A stretch of DNA of 64,000 nucleotides from Volvariella volvacea V23 (taxonomy: Eukaryota; Basidiomycota; Agaricomycetes; Agaricales; Pluteaceae): assembly GCA_000349905.1 (NCBI GenBank), contig KB722757.1, forward strand, positions 544,868 through 608,867, read 5' to 3'. Below, piece after piece: positions 34,401-46,073 of the stretch. The translations under genes and the position numbers were made by a program. How positions within the stretch are numbered: the first letter of the stretch is position 1; each line of letters starts with the position of its first letter. Under the pieces are notes generated by a model, which saw only the letters and a program-made list of their open reading frames with translations, did no database searches and was not told the origin of the DNA.

Positions 34401-37400
34401 CTTGTACTACTGCGCAGCCCCTGTTATGAGCATACTCCATGCATCATCTGACCTGCCCAAGAGCCCGCGCACCCCACCTTGGGCCTGCGGCTGGTGTTGG
34501 GCGTGGGTGCACAGCCACGGTGGCCATCAGTTGGGTGGGAAATGAAATCACAGCCAGGCACCAAACGTCTAGAAACGCGGCGACGCCGATGACCAAGGAC
34601 TGGGAGGCCAGCTGGACGGGAACGCGGTTGGGCGTGCATAGCAGGATAAGTGGTGTATAGAGGGGGCGGTGCCTCTTCCCGCAGGCCCGAGCGAACCAGG
34701 TACTGTATGAGGATGTTCTGGGAAGCGGTTCAGAGGGACTTATCCTGGGTGTACAGCTCTGATGGGGACTTGGCTAAGTCGAGAGTGGTGTTCGGGATCG
34801 AGTCATTTGGGAAGCTAAACTGAGTGGTTCGGAGGCTGGGTTCGCCGAAAGAAGGCAGCGCGATGTGATGGTAGATGATTCGAGAGGATTCGAATGGCGT
34901 TGAGGCTTACATTGCGCTGTGGAGATGCTCGCAGAGACCTGAGCTGGGAAAGGACACATTCGGATGCTGGCTGATATCTAAGCGGTGATTATGTGATCGC
35001 GATTAGCTAAACAACGCGGTTGCGGCCAGGCTTGCGTGCCGGTGGAATGCGTCTCTCCTTCCTCTCGTCTCCGTTTCTCCCTGGACGATGACTGCGTTGC
35101 TTCGATGATATCAGTGCTTACTTGAGCTCCTGTCGGCCTTCCAAATGCTCTGCTTACAATTCCGACTGTCGAGAAGAGCCCGGATCACCGGATAGCGTGG
35201 ATGAGGGTGTTACTGAACTGGTAGGTGTGTAGTCAGCCGCTTCCACGCCTGCTCACCCGGTCATCTACCCACTTAGAAGTGGAGAAGCATCGTCTGTTAT
35301 CAACTTTGGCCAACGTGGCCGCGAGAAGCAGCGGCGGAGGCAGAGTGCCCCGTCTCGATGCGTGTTGCTCGGAACAAGCCTTCAGCATCGCCAGTTACTT
35401 CTAGGTATCTCATCTGGAGAAATCCCACTGCAGCACTTCAGCAGCGTCATCATGGGACGAATCGCATGATACCGTGCCTTACTTTGGAAGTGCCCTGCAT
35501 CATCGGAGAGTAGCGGAACATGGGATTCGTCATCGTTCTATTGCCCATGGTTTGAACTCCAATTCCCGTCAATGGGCTGGTTCGGGTCGAGCAACGCATT
35601 CAACCTCGCCCGAGGTTCATGACCGTAGACAAATGGGATGCGAGGGAACAATCACACGGAGGTGCGCCCATGAATTGTTGCTTCGCGTTTTGCGGCTGAT
35701 AGCTAACGTTATACTCGTTTCCTTATTCAAGTTATGTGCGTGGAGCCATGGAATTGGAGGAAAGGAGCCCCAAAAGCGAGCAACGGGTTTTACCTTTCAT
35801 TGATTGTGAGTATATGCGCATTGGGCCTGCGGTGAATGTGAGTAACGGGCTTTTATCGAGTGACTAGAAGTGCCATGGGGTAGATCACCGTGATGCGAAA
35901 GAGACAATTCCATTTGATCTCATTACTTTGGAGGGCGGAAATAAGCGCATGGTGCATATATCAAGCGTCATGATAATGCGACAGTCGATCAGTGATATCA
36001 CTTGGTCGGTCATGCGCGATAATAGAGCTGCGTGTGCATGCGCATTTCCACCGACATACCAGCAATGACTTGATTGCTCGCCCTTTGCCCTTTGCCCTTT
36101 GGACGCATGCACGGTGTGTCACTAGCTTCGCTGTGCACACGACTCACTAATCCATTCTGATATATTCTCACATAAGGATCATCTATGATGGTGTGAGCAG
36201 ACGACGCGAGACAGAATTCCGCCGGTTTGCATCCGTAGCATATTATGGGTTCTACCCTTGCAATGTTTCATGTCTATGAAGGCCCTGTGCCGATATGGTG
36301 GTCATCTGGCGCTGGCTAGGGGCTCCTTGGAGATAGCGAGGACTCCACTCTATGTCACCGAGCGCAAACGGCATCATTTATGGCCAGAAAGATGTAGAAC
36401 TGGAGGTAGTGCCTCGCCTTGTCGACTCCTCCCGTTCCCTTCGTGCTGATCAGCTGACCCATAATCCCTTAGGATAGCATCATTCGAAGCGTCATTCATA
36501 TCAGATACCAAATCGCTCTCATGCTAGGTATGTATCTCGCGTGAAATCACACAGGTGACAATCTGACAGTCTATTAAATTCTCAAATATCAGGAATACAC
36601 AACTCATAACTCTTTCCGTTTCAGTTTAGTGGTACGTCGATAAAGAGCTGAAATGTGAACTATGCAAAGAAATGACTCGAGTAGGACGATGTGCTAGCGC
36701 CCTGTCGCCCGCAGCGGTATATGTCCAAATTAGGGTGCCCATCATCATAGGTCGTGTGTTCAAGTCGAGAGTGTATGTCGGCCTGGTACCCTGCAAAGGT
36801 GAGATATTCCCGTGGCTCGGGGTCTATGACAAGACTAGAGCCAGCGGTCCGGGTCCCATACCCAAAAATAGTGGGTAATTCCCCTTGCGCAACTTGGTCG
36901 AATAAGCGCTTGGCATGTCTGGCGGGCACGCAGTGTCGAGGTGCAACGTTACGTGTTTCTCAAATTGGGTCAGTAAGCTACGCCACAGAGGCGAATTAAG
37001 CATATGACAAACGCATTCGGTAGCTCCTCCGGGCGCATGGGTTGCTTAATCGGTCAGCTACAACCCGTTCGCTCAGTCTAGTTCTGGAAAAGATTGGGTA
37101 AGACCATGCTTGATGGAAGTGGTGTGTGGCAGGTCAGCAGTTCGGTCGGATGTTCTTGGCACTTCATTAAGGGTGGGTGGCCTAAAAGCAATGAATGGCC
37201 TTGTCCGGGTCTTGCAAGGGTTGCGGTTTGCATGCTTTCTGTCAAAAGATGGAAATGGGTTATCGTCCTCGTGCTGGGGTATGCATTGTCAGTGCGGTTT
37301 GGAGAATCAGGGATTGGAACAATGCTGTACGCGTGTGGAAAGGCGGATGAGATGGGATGAGCTATATCGGTGCAACACGTATGTGAGCGGATTAGAACAT

Positions 37401-39145
37401 TCCACCGAGAGAGCGAGACAGGGAGAGTAATCAGCTGAAATGTTTCCCCGCAGTCTGACCGTAGAAGAGGTTAGCCAACTTCAACTCTTGATCTATATCA
37501 AAGCAGATGAGGTGTGTGTGAGTAAGAGACGGAAATGCGCCATATATTTCGTTTAAGCGTGTGGTTACGAATTAGATGTGCGGCGATTTCCTCTCGCACT
37601 TGATTTGGAAGAGATGACACGTCGATTGTTCACACTTATCAGTACTGTACCTAAAAGGCAAAAACTGAATTCCTTGAATAGCTCGCTGCACATTTGTGTA
37701 TGCGTGCCAGGTAATACTCTCATGATCAGGATGCGGGCCGTTGGCTTTCGAGAACATATCAATGCATCGGATTGCTATCCCCCTCGAGGGGGGATAATCA
37801 CCGAGCAAATCAAGGAGACGAACCGGTTCATGCAGACCACCTCACGTCCTCAGATGGTTATCATAACGCCCACGCTACCAGTATGTGATTATAGATCCCG
37901 ATATGATAACTCTACGGTCCGGGAGCTTGAAGCCTGAGGTGGCAGTTCTTTCGAGTTGACGGAACTAGCGATGTTTCTCCGGATTATGGCCTGCTGGACT
38001 GCACTCGCTGCTTGCTTTGAGGAGCCTTGGCCAACGGAAGGTGGGGGGATGCTTGGGAGATTGCTTTGGGTTTTCGGTTCTGGTGCTGTCTCGTCGGATC
38101 TTTATGGCCGTTCAAAGAGCGGTGGCGATACTACCTTGACTAGGCAGGTGACGGTGAGAGCATATCTCTCATGAACGTGTTCATATACCGCCTATGTAGC
38201 CCTCTGGGAATGTCCTCCTCGTACTTGATGTGACTACGAACGTGAATGAATTGAGCTGGATGATTGACGCCTTGCCGGTTGATGGCAGTTACATTGGCAA
38301 AGCGCAGCTGCTGCCGCAGGACTGACGTCGTGGCCCGGGTGGCGTTGGTTCTCGGATACGATTTGGATTGGGCTAGTGTAGGACTGTCGTCATTTTGTTC
38401 TCGCGATCATGACGGCGGGTTCGAGATGGAACAGTTCTGCCTATGGAATTCACCCTTTCAGCTGAGATGGAGTGTTTTGAATGATAGATCGCGCTCAGAG
38501 TTCTGGTCGTTATCTTATCAGTGCCACCCTTTAGATTTCTCTACTCAATGTACTTTCTCTGGATTAGTAATGGAACTTGGGCATTCGACGCTTTGAAATG
38601 CTGTCCTCACGAGCTTTGTTCAATCCTTGCCCATCGGCGACCTTCAGCATCATAGCCTTTCTGGTTGTAACTGCAAATTTTCCTCTTTTATCAAGTTCTT
38701 CTCGATATATCTGACGCTGGATATCATCCATATAGAGGAGTTCACCGACAATCCCTTGTGTTCTTCGGAATTTAAATCTCTTACTTTTCAATTACGAATA
38801 TGCCAGAAACAACCTCCATTCCTATCATAGTAAAGGACTGGGGTATAAGTCCAAAAAGTCCTCATGTGAAAGTGTGCATTAAAGGATTGACCATAATATG
38901 CGACGCAACTATCTTTCACGACAAAACACTGCGTTCTCAAACACCCTCCTCTGTCAGAAAAAGGCATAAGACAACGGTCATCATGGCAAGTGGAGGCTAT
39001 GAACAGGTCAATGTACCATCGTTTTTTATCCATTCGAAGCTGCCGCAAAGCTGTTTGAAAAACCGAATATGCTGACAGTACCCTGAACAAAAGTTACAGG
39101 TTGAGAGATGGCATTGATAATTCGTATGTACTCTCAAACGGATAT
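25418..39145. other. Long stretch without a recognisable gene (13.7 kb)
   Basis: No domain-bearing or paralogue-supported gene is found on either strand. Short frames up to about 156 codons exist (for example 29401-29826, 30736-31206 and 33388-33789) without consistent support. A minus frame of 89 codons at 36929-36660 and a plus frame of 91 codons at 38800-39075 read somewhat like protein but have no family. Between about 26 and 31 kb the words GACTCG, CGAGTC and GGACTC recur often. Simple features include TATCAT/TATAT runs near 31510-31541, a CCCTTTG triplet repeat near 36072-36095, and a 16-base palindrome at 31797-31812. It could hold non-coding RNA, long regulatory DNA or decayed genes. 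Confidence 0.4.
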
Positions 39146-39218
39146 CTGACCTCAGCTCAGTTGGTAGAGCAACTTGACTTTGATTTTATCATTCGTGGTC
39201 GCCCTCTGCTCTTGGGTG
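39146..39218 (+). pseudogene. tRNA-like element 6, decayed 3' half
   Basis: The 5' half matches the family closely: CTGACCTCAGCTCAGTTGG then TAGAGC, with a perfect A box. After a variable segment the conserved GGTCGCC is seen, but the T loop and B box are replaced by unrelated bases (GCCCTCTGCTCTTGGGT). The acceptor stem cannot pair fully. It is therefore a partly decayed copy of the CCGACCT family. Confidence 0.45.
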
Positions 39219-39284
39219 TCTACTTGTCCTGGACTCATCGGAAGACCATTCGTGTTCATAGGGTCATATTCTCTCTAGTATCGC

Positions 39285-39698
39285 TTAGTAGGAATATTCA
39301 TTGGGGGTCTGACCTCGGACTGGACCATTTCTCCGCAAGTGGTATCGACCATTAAACACGCCACTCGCACCTCTGCTTGTTTGGGGAAGTAATACTCCGT
39401 CATTCAAGTCTTTACTGATTGGCAACGGGTTGGGAGATCCTACGATGTGAGAAGACAAGTACAACAAGGAGTCAATCAGTCAGGTGCACCGTGCTCATTC
39501 ACTTACCCGCACTAGCACTTTACCCATTTTTTTCCCAGGTCTCTGCCATGGAATTGGCGTGAGCGAGATGGTGGACTTCCCACCCTCGAATTTACCTTCG
39601 CGTGATATAAGCTGAAATAGACTTATGGATCTATTAGCAAATTGTGATGCGTATATCTGGCTGAAGTCATGAGCAGTCTTCAATTTCAAGCCATCCAT
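39285..39698 (-). CDS. Possible small two-exon gene of unknown function
   Basis: A minus-strand frame starts MDGLKLKTAHDFSQIYASQF and runs to 'PIPWQRPGKKMG'. A donor (GTAAAG, about 39520) and an acceptor (TCGTAG, about 39450) join it in phase to SPNPLPISKDLNDGVLLPQT and on to a stop at 39285. The model gives about 110 residues with no recognised domain, signal peptide or membrane segment. Support is only frame continuity across plausible splice sites. It could equally be chance. Confidence 0.25.
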
Positions 39699-39957
39699 GG
39701 GTTTGTATTTATCTACCTCCTAAGGCCGCCACCCCTTTCTCTTGGATAACGACGTCAATGTCATATCAACTTTTGGCTTTTAGAGGATCGGATTGGAACG
39801 ATTGTTTGATTAGCTCAGCGCAGCTTGCAGTGCTTAGGTACTCGATCTGCTATAACCTCGGTCAACCTAGGATTTTAAAAGAATGGGATGGAGCTTACAA
39901 CTGAGCGCGCAGAACGCGCTCAAATACGCCGGGTGATTTCTACAATATTTTTGACAG

Positions 39958-40033
39958 CCGACCTTAGCTCAGCGGTAGAGCAACATTTGATCCTGACTCG
40001 AATTATGTCGCCTGTTCAATCCAGGCAGGTCGG
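39958..40033 (+). tRNA. tRNA-like element 7
   Basis: This 76-base element has a perfect CCGACCT/AGGTCGG acceptor, extendable by a flanking pair. The D arm is GCTC-AGCGGTA-GAGC and the T arm GCCTG-TTCAATC-CAGGC. The 28 bases between the arms form a hairpin (ACA/TGT base and TTTGA/TCGAA top) unlike any other copy. A T6 run follows within 12 bases (TCTTATTTTTTCG), a good Pol III terminator. The 3' end is only 167 bases upstream of the HEL2 start codon, so a Pol III unit would sit inside that gene's promoter. Confidence 0.65.
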
Positions 40034-40200
40034 TCTTATTTTTTCGAGGTCTCATCGCCTAGTGCCGTGACGGAGCCGGCACCGATCTATGAGTCACGTG
40101 AAGCGCTGTGATATCAGCGGCGTGAAGCAGCGCGCTGGACTGCCCACACTTGACCCACTCTCTCATCTGCTTGCAGACCAAAGTACCTTCATATTTCAAC

Positions 40201-43174
40201 ATGTCTACCGAGGTTATTGTTCCTAGCCAACCCGCTGCGGTTTCTTCACAAGGAGCACCCCATACGTCGCCACGTAGAGGTGCCAACCCCAACCGAGGTA
40301 GGGGTGGAGGGAGGGGTGGAAACAACAATCGTAATCGAAACCAAAGGAATAGAGGGCAGAGAGGGGGGCATGCTGGCCAAACCGACGGACCTTCCGACGA
40401 TCCCAATGTCTCGACCGGAGCGGCGGCTACCGTCGCCGTAGCCCCTCCAGAAGATGATACGCCGATATGTTGGATCTGCGCCGAACCCGTCAAGTATTGG
40501 TCTGTTCCGGAATGCAATCATAGGACTTGTCATGTTTGTGCGTTGAGGCTGAGGGCGTTGTATAAGAAAACTGATTGCACCTTTTGTAAAGTGAGTCATG
40601 ATAATGGGCTATGGGGCTCGTTCAGTTGATTCATGATCCTAGGAACCTCAACCAACAGTGATTTTCACGAGCTCCGCTGATGCTTTGTTTGCTTCGTTCA
40701 TGCCCGATGCTATCCCTTACAAGGACGCCAAGCTGTCCATCTTTTTCGAAACGCAGGAGTTGATGGAAGAAACTCTTATCTTGTTGAGGTTCAATTGTCC
40801 GGATTCAGAATGCGATTATATTGGAAACGGATGGGGAGACCTTAAATTGCACGTACGTGCTACTCACGGCAAGCTGATGTGGTACGTGTTGGAGTATCAG
40901 TGAAGCGCTCTGTGTATCTGACTAGCGCGCATTAGCGATCTTTGTATACGTATGAAGAAGGTCTTTGCTCATGAGCATGCATTGTATCAGCACAAGGATT
41001 TGCTTGTCCATCTCCCGTCGATGTATCGTGGCCACCAGCACCGTCGACAGGTACCCAAAGAGCAAGTCGAAGGCGGCATTCATCCACTATGCGAGTTCTG
41101 CAGGGAATGTTTCTTTGGCGACGACGAACTCTATGCGCACATGCGGGAGAGGCACGAAGAATGCTTCGTTTGCAAGAGAAATGGCATCAGAGACCAATAG
41201 TGCGCTTATTTCCCGCTCAACTCGGGACCCGTATGCTGATGCCCAATGGCCCTCCTCGTTCCCAGCTTCCAAAACTACGAGAGCCTGGTGAGCTTCGGAC
41301 TACAAATTGAGGATGAGCGCTCGTTGACGATATTTGCTCGTCTTTAGGAGCGTCACTTTAACAGCGATCATCACCCGTGCACTCACCCCACCTGCCTCGC
41401 TCGGAAGTTTGTCGTTTTCAACACTTCTTTAGACCTTCAAGGACACATGGTTGAAGAACACGGCGGCGAAATGAGCTCTCGAGATAAACGAAATGCTGCT
41501 CGGGTTCAGGCGGAATTCGACTTTGACGACGGCGGACGTAGGGCTGGACCGATTGCAAGAAGAGATAGGGAAAGGGAGAGGGAACGGGAAAGAGATCGAG
41601 ATCCACCGCCTCAGCAGAATCAGGCTCAGCAAATGATGACTCGGCCAGGAGGGAATGCCCGGAGGAGGGAGTTTGGGGCGGCGTTGTCGGGAGGCGATGC
41701 AGGGTCTAGCCAGCAACCCCAGCAAGCACAGCAGACACAGCAACAGCAGCAGCAGCAATCGGAACCGATATGGCGCCAGGCCGCTCAACCTGCAGCGGAG
41801 GTTGACCCAGCAGTGGCGGAGTACGTTTGGGTCTCGTGGATCGATATGTTATTGCTGACCCTTTGCTTTGCTGCTCATTTGGAACCGTTGTGCTTGTTGA
41901 TGTAGACGCCACGCAGCGTTTATATCTCGCTTGGCTGGTTTCGCGGCCAATCCGAATACTGCTATTCCGGTCGTCAAGGCTGCCATCCGCTCTTATAGGG
42001 CGGGTGAGTCTACTGCCAAGGATTTGATCTTGACGATTTGGAATACTTTAGATCGGAACTTGGAGTACACTGCTAGCGTCATTAACGCTTTCGTAGACTT
42101 GCTAGGATTTGTTGGCGAGAGTGGCAGTACCGATAATCAGCAAGTACAAGAGGACGAGAGGAGAAAGACTGAGGTTTTAGGCGAATGGAAAGGTTTTGCG
42201 GTTGAGGTACCCAGTCTGGATCGTTTTAGCAGATGACGAGACTGACTTTCGTTCAGCAACGTCGACAATTCCCGGAGCTTGTACCGACCACTTCCGGATC
42301 AGGATACGCAGGTATTACTTCAGGTCGAGTCATCAATGCCAAACATGCAACTGCCTCGAAGAGAAACGCATCTCAATCTTCGCGTCAAGTCTGGGATCGA
42401 GTAGCTGCGGCGGCATCTTCCTCTGGCGCAGGAGTGTCGCCCTCAGGTCTTCCTGTTCCAGGCTCGGCTGCCTATTATCGAGCGTCTTCGAGTAGTGTTG
42501 GGGCGAGTGGATCCGGCTCTGGAGCTATCGGGACAGTGTCAGGGACAGCTCCGACAACGATGAGGGTTCAACCACCCTCTGTTGGATCTACGACGGCGTT
42601 CCCGCCATTATCGACTGTACCTGGCGCAAGCGCACCGGTCCAGAAGCAAGTGGGACAGAGGTTGACACCTTGGTCGGCTTCTGCTGCGGGCAGAACACCT
42701 GGAGGTATGATTTGACTCTGCATAGTTCCCGTGGATCGCTGCTTATCGCCTTTTGTTTGGTATTTAGGTATATCTTCGGCGTCTCAATTCCCCGAACCAC
42801 GCTCTGTCAATGTGTCCTCCCGACCGGCTGTTGGCGGTAAACAGCAGAAGCCGCCCAAGCTATCCGAGTCGGCCTTCCCGGAGTTGCCTTCCAGCGGACC
42901 GTCGAAGAGTAAAACGGTACCTAAGAGTGGGAACGTGTCGCTAAAGAACATCTTGGGGAATAATGCACCTGCTGTCTCGGCATGGGGTTCGGGTTCTGGT
43001 AATGCGAATGCGAATGAGACTCAGCCCGAGGCGGATGCTGCAGAAGGAGAGGGCGGTGCTGTGTCTGCAGGAGCAGGAGCAGGAGAACAGGGAGGGCAGG
43101 GCGGAGGAGGGAAGAAGAAGGGCAAAGGAAAGCAGAAGCAAACGTTGTTCACACTGGGAGCCTTCCCGTCGTAG
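40201..43174 (+). CDS. HEL2: RING-type E3 ubiquitin ligase HEL2 (ZNF598 homologue)
   Basis: HEL2/ZNF598 senses collided ribosomes and ubiquitinates 40S proteins to start ribosome-associated quality control. Eight exons join in phase to 847 residues: 40201-40590, 40643-40881, 40936-41199, 41266-41287, 41348-41820, 41906-42206, 42257-42704 and 42768-43174. An N-terminal Arg/Gly/Asn-rich tract precedes the RING at about residues 90-130 (CWICAEPVKYWSVPECNHRT, CALRLRALYKKTDCTFC). The C2H2-like zinc fingers characteristic of the family follow (CPDSECDY, LCEFCRECFFGDDELYAHMR, CTHPTCLARKFVVFNT, DLQGHMVEEHGGEMS). The conserved C-terminal block ends KQTLFTLGAFPS. The 22-base exon 4 encodes FQNYESL and is needed to keep the finger intact. 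The middle is Gln- and Ser/Gly-rich and likely disordered. The gene appears intact. Confidence 0.93.
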
Positions 43175-43329
43175 ACGAGTGTTAGCTGGCGTCGCTTGTT
43201 AATTGCTCACATACGGCTGCCTGTTGCAAGCCCCTCTGATGTGTACCATATTTTCTTTCGTACGACCTCGCTAGTGCACTTTCCCACGAGGCTATTACGT
43301 CTCTTTAGGATGTGGTTCATGCTTTGACC

Positions 43330-44896
43330 ATGACCACACGAAACATGATCGGTCAAGCAAACTGCGGCAACGCATTCGATCGCACACCTCCTGAAATCAT
43401 CGGATCCATTGGTGAATACCTCGACAAATCCAGTTTAACCCGGCTTCGCCTCGTTTCTCGGCGAATTAACGCCTCAATCTCTCCGTTGGCCTTGCGAAGC
43501 ATTAGAGTGCCTCTGGAGGATCCCGTGTGCTTTGTTCGATTGTTTCTAAGGAATTGCTCAGGGCCTCTCCCGCACCTCTACCAAAACGCTAGAAACCTCA
43601 CTGTTCGGACATGCGCCGGTTGGGACACCTGTAAACTAATGGGTGATACTCGGCTTGAAGATCTTTATACCGCGATTGAACGTTGCACGGCTATTCGTTC
43701 GCTCACATTGTATTGGTATTCAAGGGGAGAAAAAGAAGAAGTTATGGAATTCATCCAGGAGATTCAAGAACGCATCGCTGCAGCAGTGCTGAAGGGAACT
43801 GACGGGAAGTTGGAGAAGTTGGAGCTTGAGCCGATCGCGTCGCCACAGTACGCTCTTCCACGAGCTATACTGCAGTTCAAGCGCCTTCATTTGTTTAATC
43901 TCGTTCTTGAAGGACATCGGTGGTGTAAGGGTTTGGATTCTTGGGGTTGGGGAGAAATAGACGAGCATGCAGATCTCACGGAACATGACTGCATCCAGAA
44001 GCACCACAAGAAGGCATTACAAGTTGTTATCCGGAATAATCCCCAGTTGGAGGAACTCCACATCGTTCAAAGTTGTGCAATTGAGTTTCACGATGCAGGC
44101 ATACTCTCACCCCATGCCAACGATGAAAATGGACAATCATTGGCGCTGCATACACTTACAATTTCTGGTATCAAGTTCTCGAGCGTACTCGAACTCTCCT
44201 TTCGCCAAACTGCAACACCTTCGAGTCCTTCCACGCTATTCGTTCATTCGTCTCGACAATTTGTGGACATCCCTACAAGTGGCAGGAGCGATGTTGAAGA
44301 CACTGACGACCTCTCAAGTGTCTGATTCCTTTATATCGTACCTCGCGTCATATTCAGGGCTCCAGGAACTAGTAATCGAAAATCTCGAGAAAGAACCCGA
44401 GAGTGCTGCATTGTTCTTTGGCGTCGCATTACCGAGGCATGCGTCTTCGCTAACAAATTTGTCGATTTCATTCCAGTATGGTGTTGAATATCTCGACGGG
44501 TGGTCCTTCATTCCGTCACTGTGGATGCCTGCTTTGCGTTCACTCTCGGTGTTGAGGACCCTCCATTTGTTCCCTGGGACTGGGGATAGTCTTCTAACCC
44601 CTGAGAGTGACGGTCTCAGTCGATATGAAGTCCAAATCTTCCGCTCTTATCAAGAAGTATTGGACAATATTTGCAAACTTAAAGACCTCAAGATTTTAGA
44701 GATCTTCTGGCCGAACCAGAAGTTTATTATGGAGGAGACCTATGGCGATTGGATCACAAGTAGTTGCGAAACCGTAGGGACGGTGGCGCAGCATCTGAAG
44801 GCAAAGAGCGGAGCACCTCCTGCACTAAAGCTGTTGACTACAACGTATTCCCCGGAGAGGCTCAAAGGCATAACGAACATGTGGCGGTATATTTAG
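43330..44896 (+). pseudogene. F-box/LRR-like protein D, frameshifted
   Basis: This is a paralogue of A and C. The first frame starts MTTRNMIGQANCGNAFDRTP with an F-box (PPEIIGSIGEYLDKSSLTRL, RLVSRRINASISPLALRS) and runs to 'TISGIKFSSVLE' near 44190. The homologous sequence then continues in another frame (SPFAKLQHLRVLPRYSFIRL, DNLWTSLQVAGAMLKTLTTS, SFIPSLWMPALRSLSVLRTL) to a stop at 44896. Compared with paralogues, which have eight residues between 'KF' and 'SPF', about eight bases are missing at the junction. No splice signals fit the break. The rest is well conserved, so the lesion is recent or an assembly error. As read, the product would end at 44325. Confidence 0.75.
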
Positions 44897-45082
44897 GAAA
44901 ATCAAGTTTTTTGTACGTAGGCCAATGATCATGTTGTGTGCCCAGCTCCCATAAGTTGCCAGGCCGCCAGAATTAAACTAGCCCCTATTTCCACGTGATG
45001 CCCACATCCATACTGTCAGTGTAGTTGTGACCAAGATTGGACTCACCTCAAACCACTCACCTCAAACCACAAGGATGACTGG
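44897..45082. other. Spacer between F-box copy D and relic
   Basis: No gene is seen. Confidence 0.4.
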
Positions 45083-45360
45083 ACCCTTGCCACACTTCGA
45101 CTAACCTCCCAATGCATGAGCGCCGCCGTTTCTCCCTTGGCTCCAAGGAATGTTACCGTCGACGTCGTGTGGGGATGAAAATTCGACGAACTACTAAAGA
45201 CCTGTGCACATCCCCTGCCCGCTCTCCATGAAAATGTCAGGAATCTCACCATCTTATTGGGATATTCCTGACCCGGTCGACAGCCAGCCAATGAAGAATT
45301 TTTATTCTACTATTGAGCAATGTAAGATCATTAACTCACTCAATATCTGGTGTATTTCAG
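45083..45360 (+). pseudogene. F-box/LRR N-terminal relic
   Basis: One frame reads TLATLRLTSQCMSAAVSPLA, then NVTVDVVWG, a stop, then DELLKTCAHPLPALHENVRN and LTILLGYS. It matches gene C over its F-box end (LRLTSRYMNAVASPLTLRS) and the 'GLYQNARNLTIW' block. After a frameshift the next block (MKNFYSTIEQCKIINSLNIW) matches 'MEDLCATIERCTGVRSLSVK'. The remainder of the gene is missing. This is a clear decayed copy with at least two stops. Confidence 0.7.
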
Positions 45361-46073
45361 GGGTGCTTTGTTCCAGGTGCTCGAAAATAGTGATATATTT
45401 TCCATCCTCTATATTAGATATAAGCAGGCGAGCTGAGGGTCCAGTAGCAAGAGGTCAAGTCACCGGCTATCACTGATAGTTACATCTCTTCACCACATAA
45501 CATTTCTTCTCATCTCCGACGGAGGTACTGTCACGACAAGCAATGAGTGGAATATAACCTAGTGAGAATCAAAATGATAATAACTAGTCGAAATTTGGTG
45601 GAATTGCCTTTGTACACCTCGGAACGACATCGTCCCTCTCCCGTCCCAACTCTTTTCGCTTTGCGCATGTTAAACCCCTTCCTTCAAATCAGCCATGTGC
45701 GTACATCATTACCAGAGTGCCTTTATTAATTTTTTGTTATATAATATTAGCGTAGATCCCTTCAAGTACGACGAGGCCATATTGAGATAAGCGAAAATGC
45801 CGTGAGGTTTCTTTGGCTTTTGTTGCGTCCAACCCCAAGCATCGACGCGTTCGTCACGTGCTCCCCCCATGCACTGCTTTCCATTTCCGTTAAGAATTAT
45901 TCCAGCGTAACGAGCGTCTAGTAGGGTCTACTGCAGCACTTTAACGCTACCAATTGTCGTCCCATCCAGCTCGATCCAACAGCTCTCGCGCAGGACTGGT
46001 ACAGCTCTGGTAGGTTTATCCTAACTCTTACTCTTGCGCAGCACTGAGCAAGTGAAAGTAATAGCGACTCAAT
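45361..46073. other. Intergenic stretch upstream of F-box gene E
   Basis: No gene or relic is recognised here. The region is AT-richer than its neighbours around 45,720-45,760. Confidence 0.4.

Noticed and set aside
36660..36929. 89-codon minus frame with protein-like composition
   Set aside because: It has no ATG start, splice partner or family; it is kept only as a note in the gene-poor region.
40591..40658. HEL2 intron 1 ending at the CAACAG acceptor (40658)
   Set aside because: That acceptor breaks phase; the upstream CCTAG at 40642 keeps the frame and restores the family sequence EPQPTVIFTSS.
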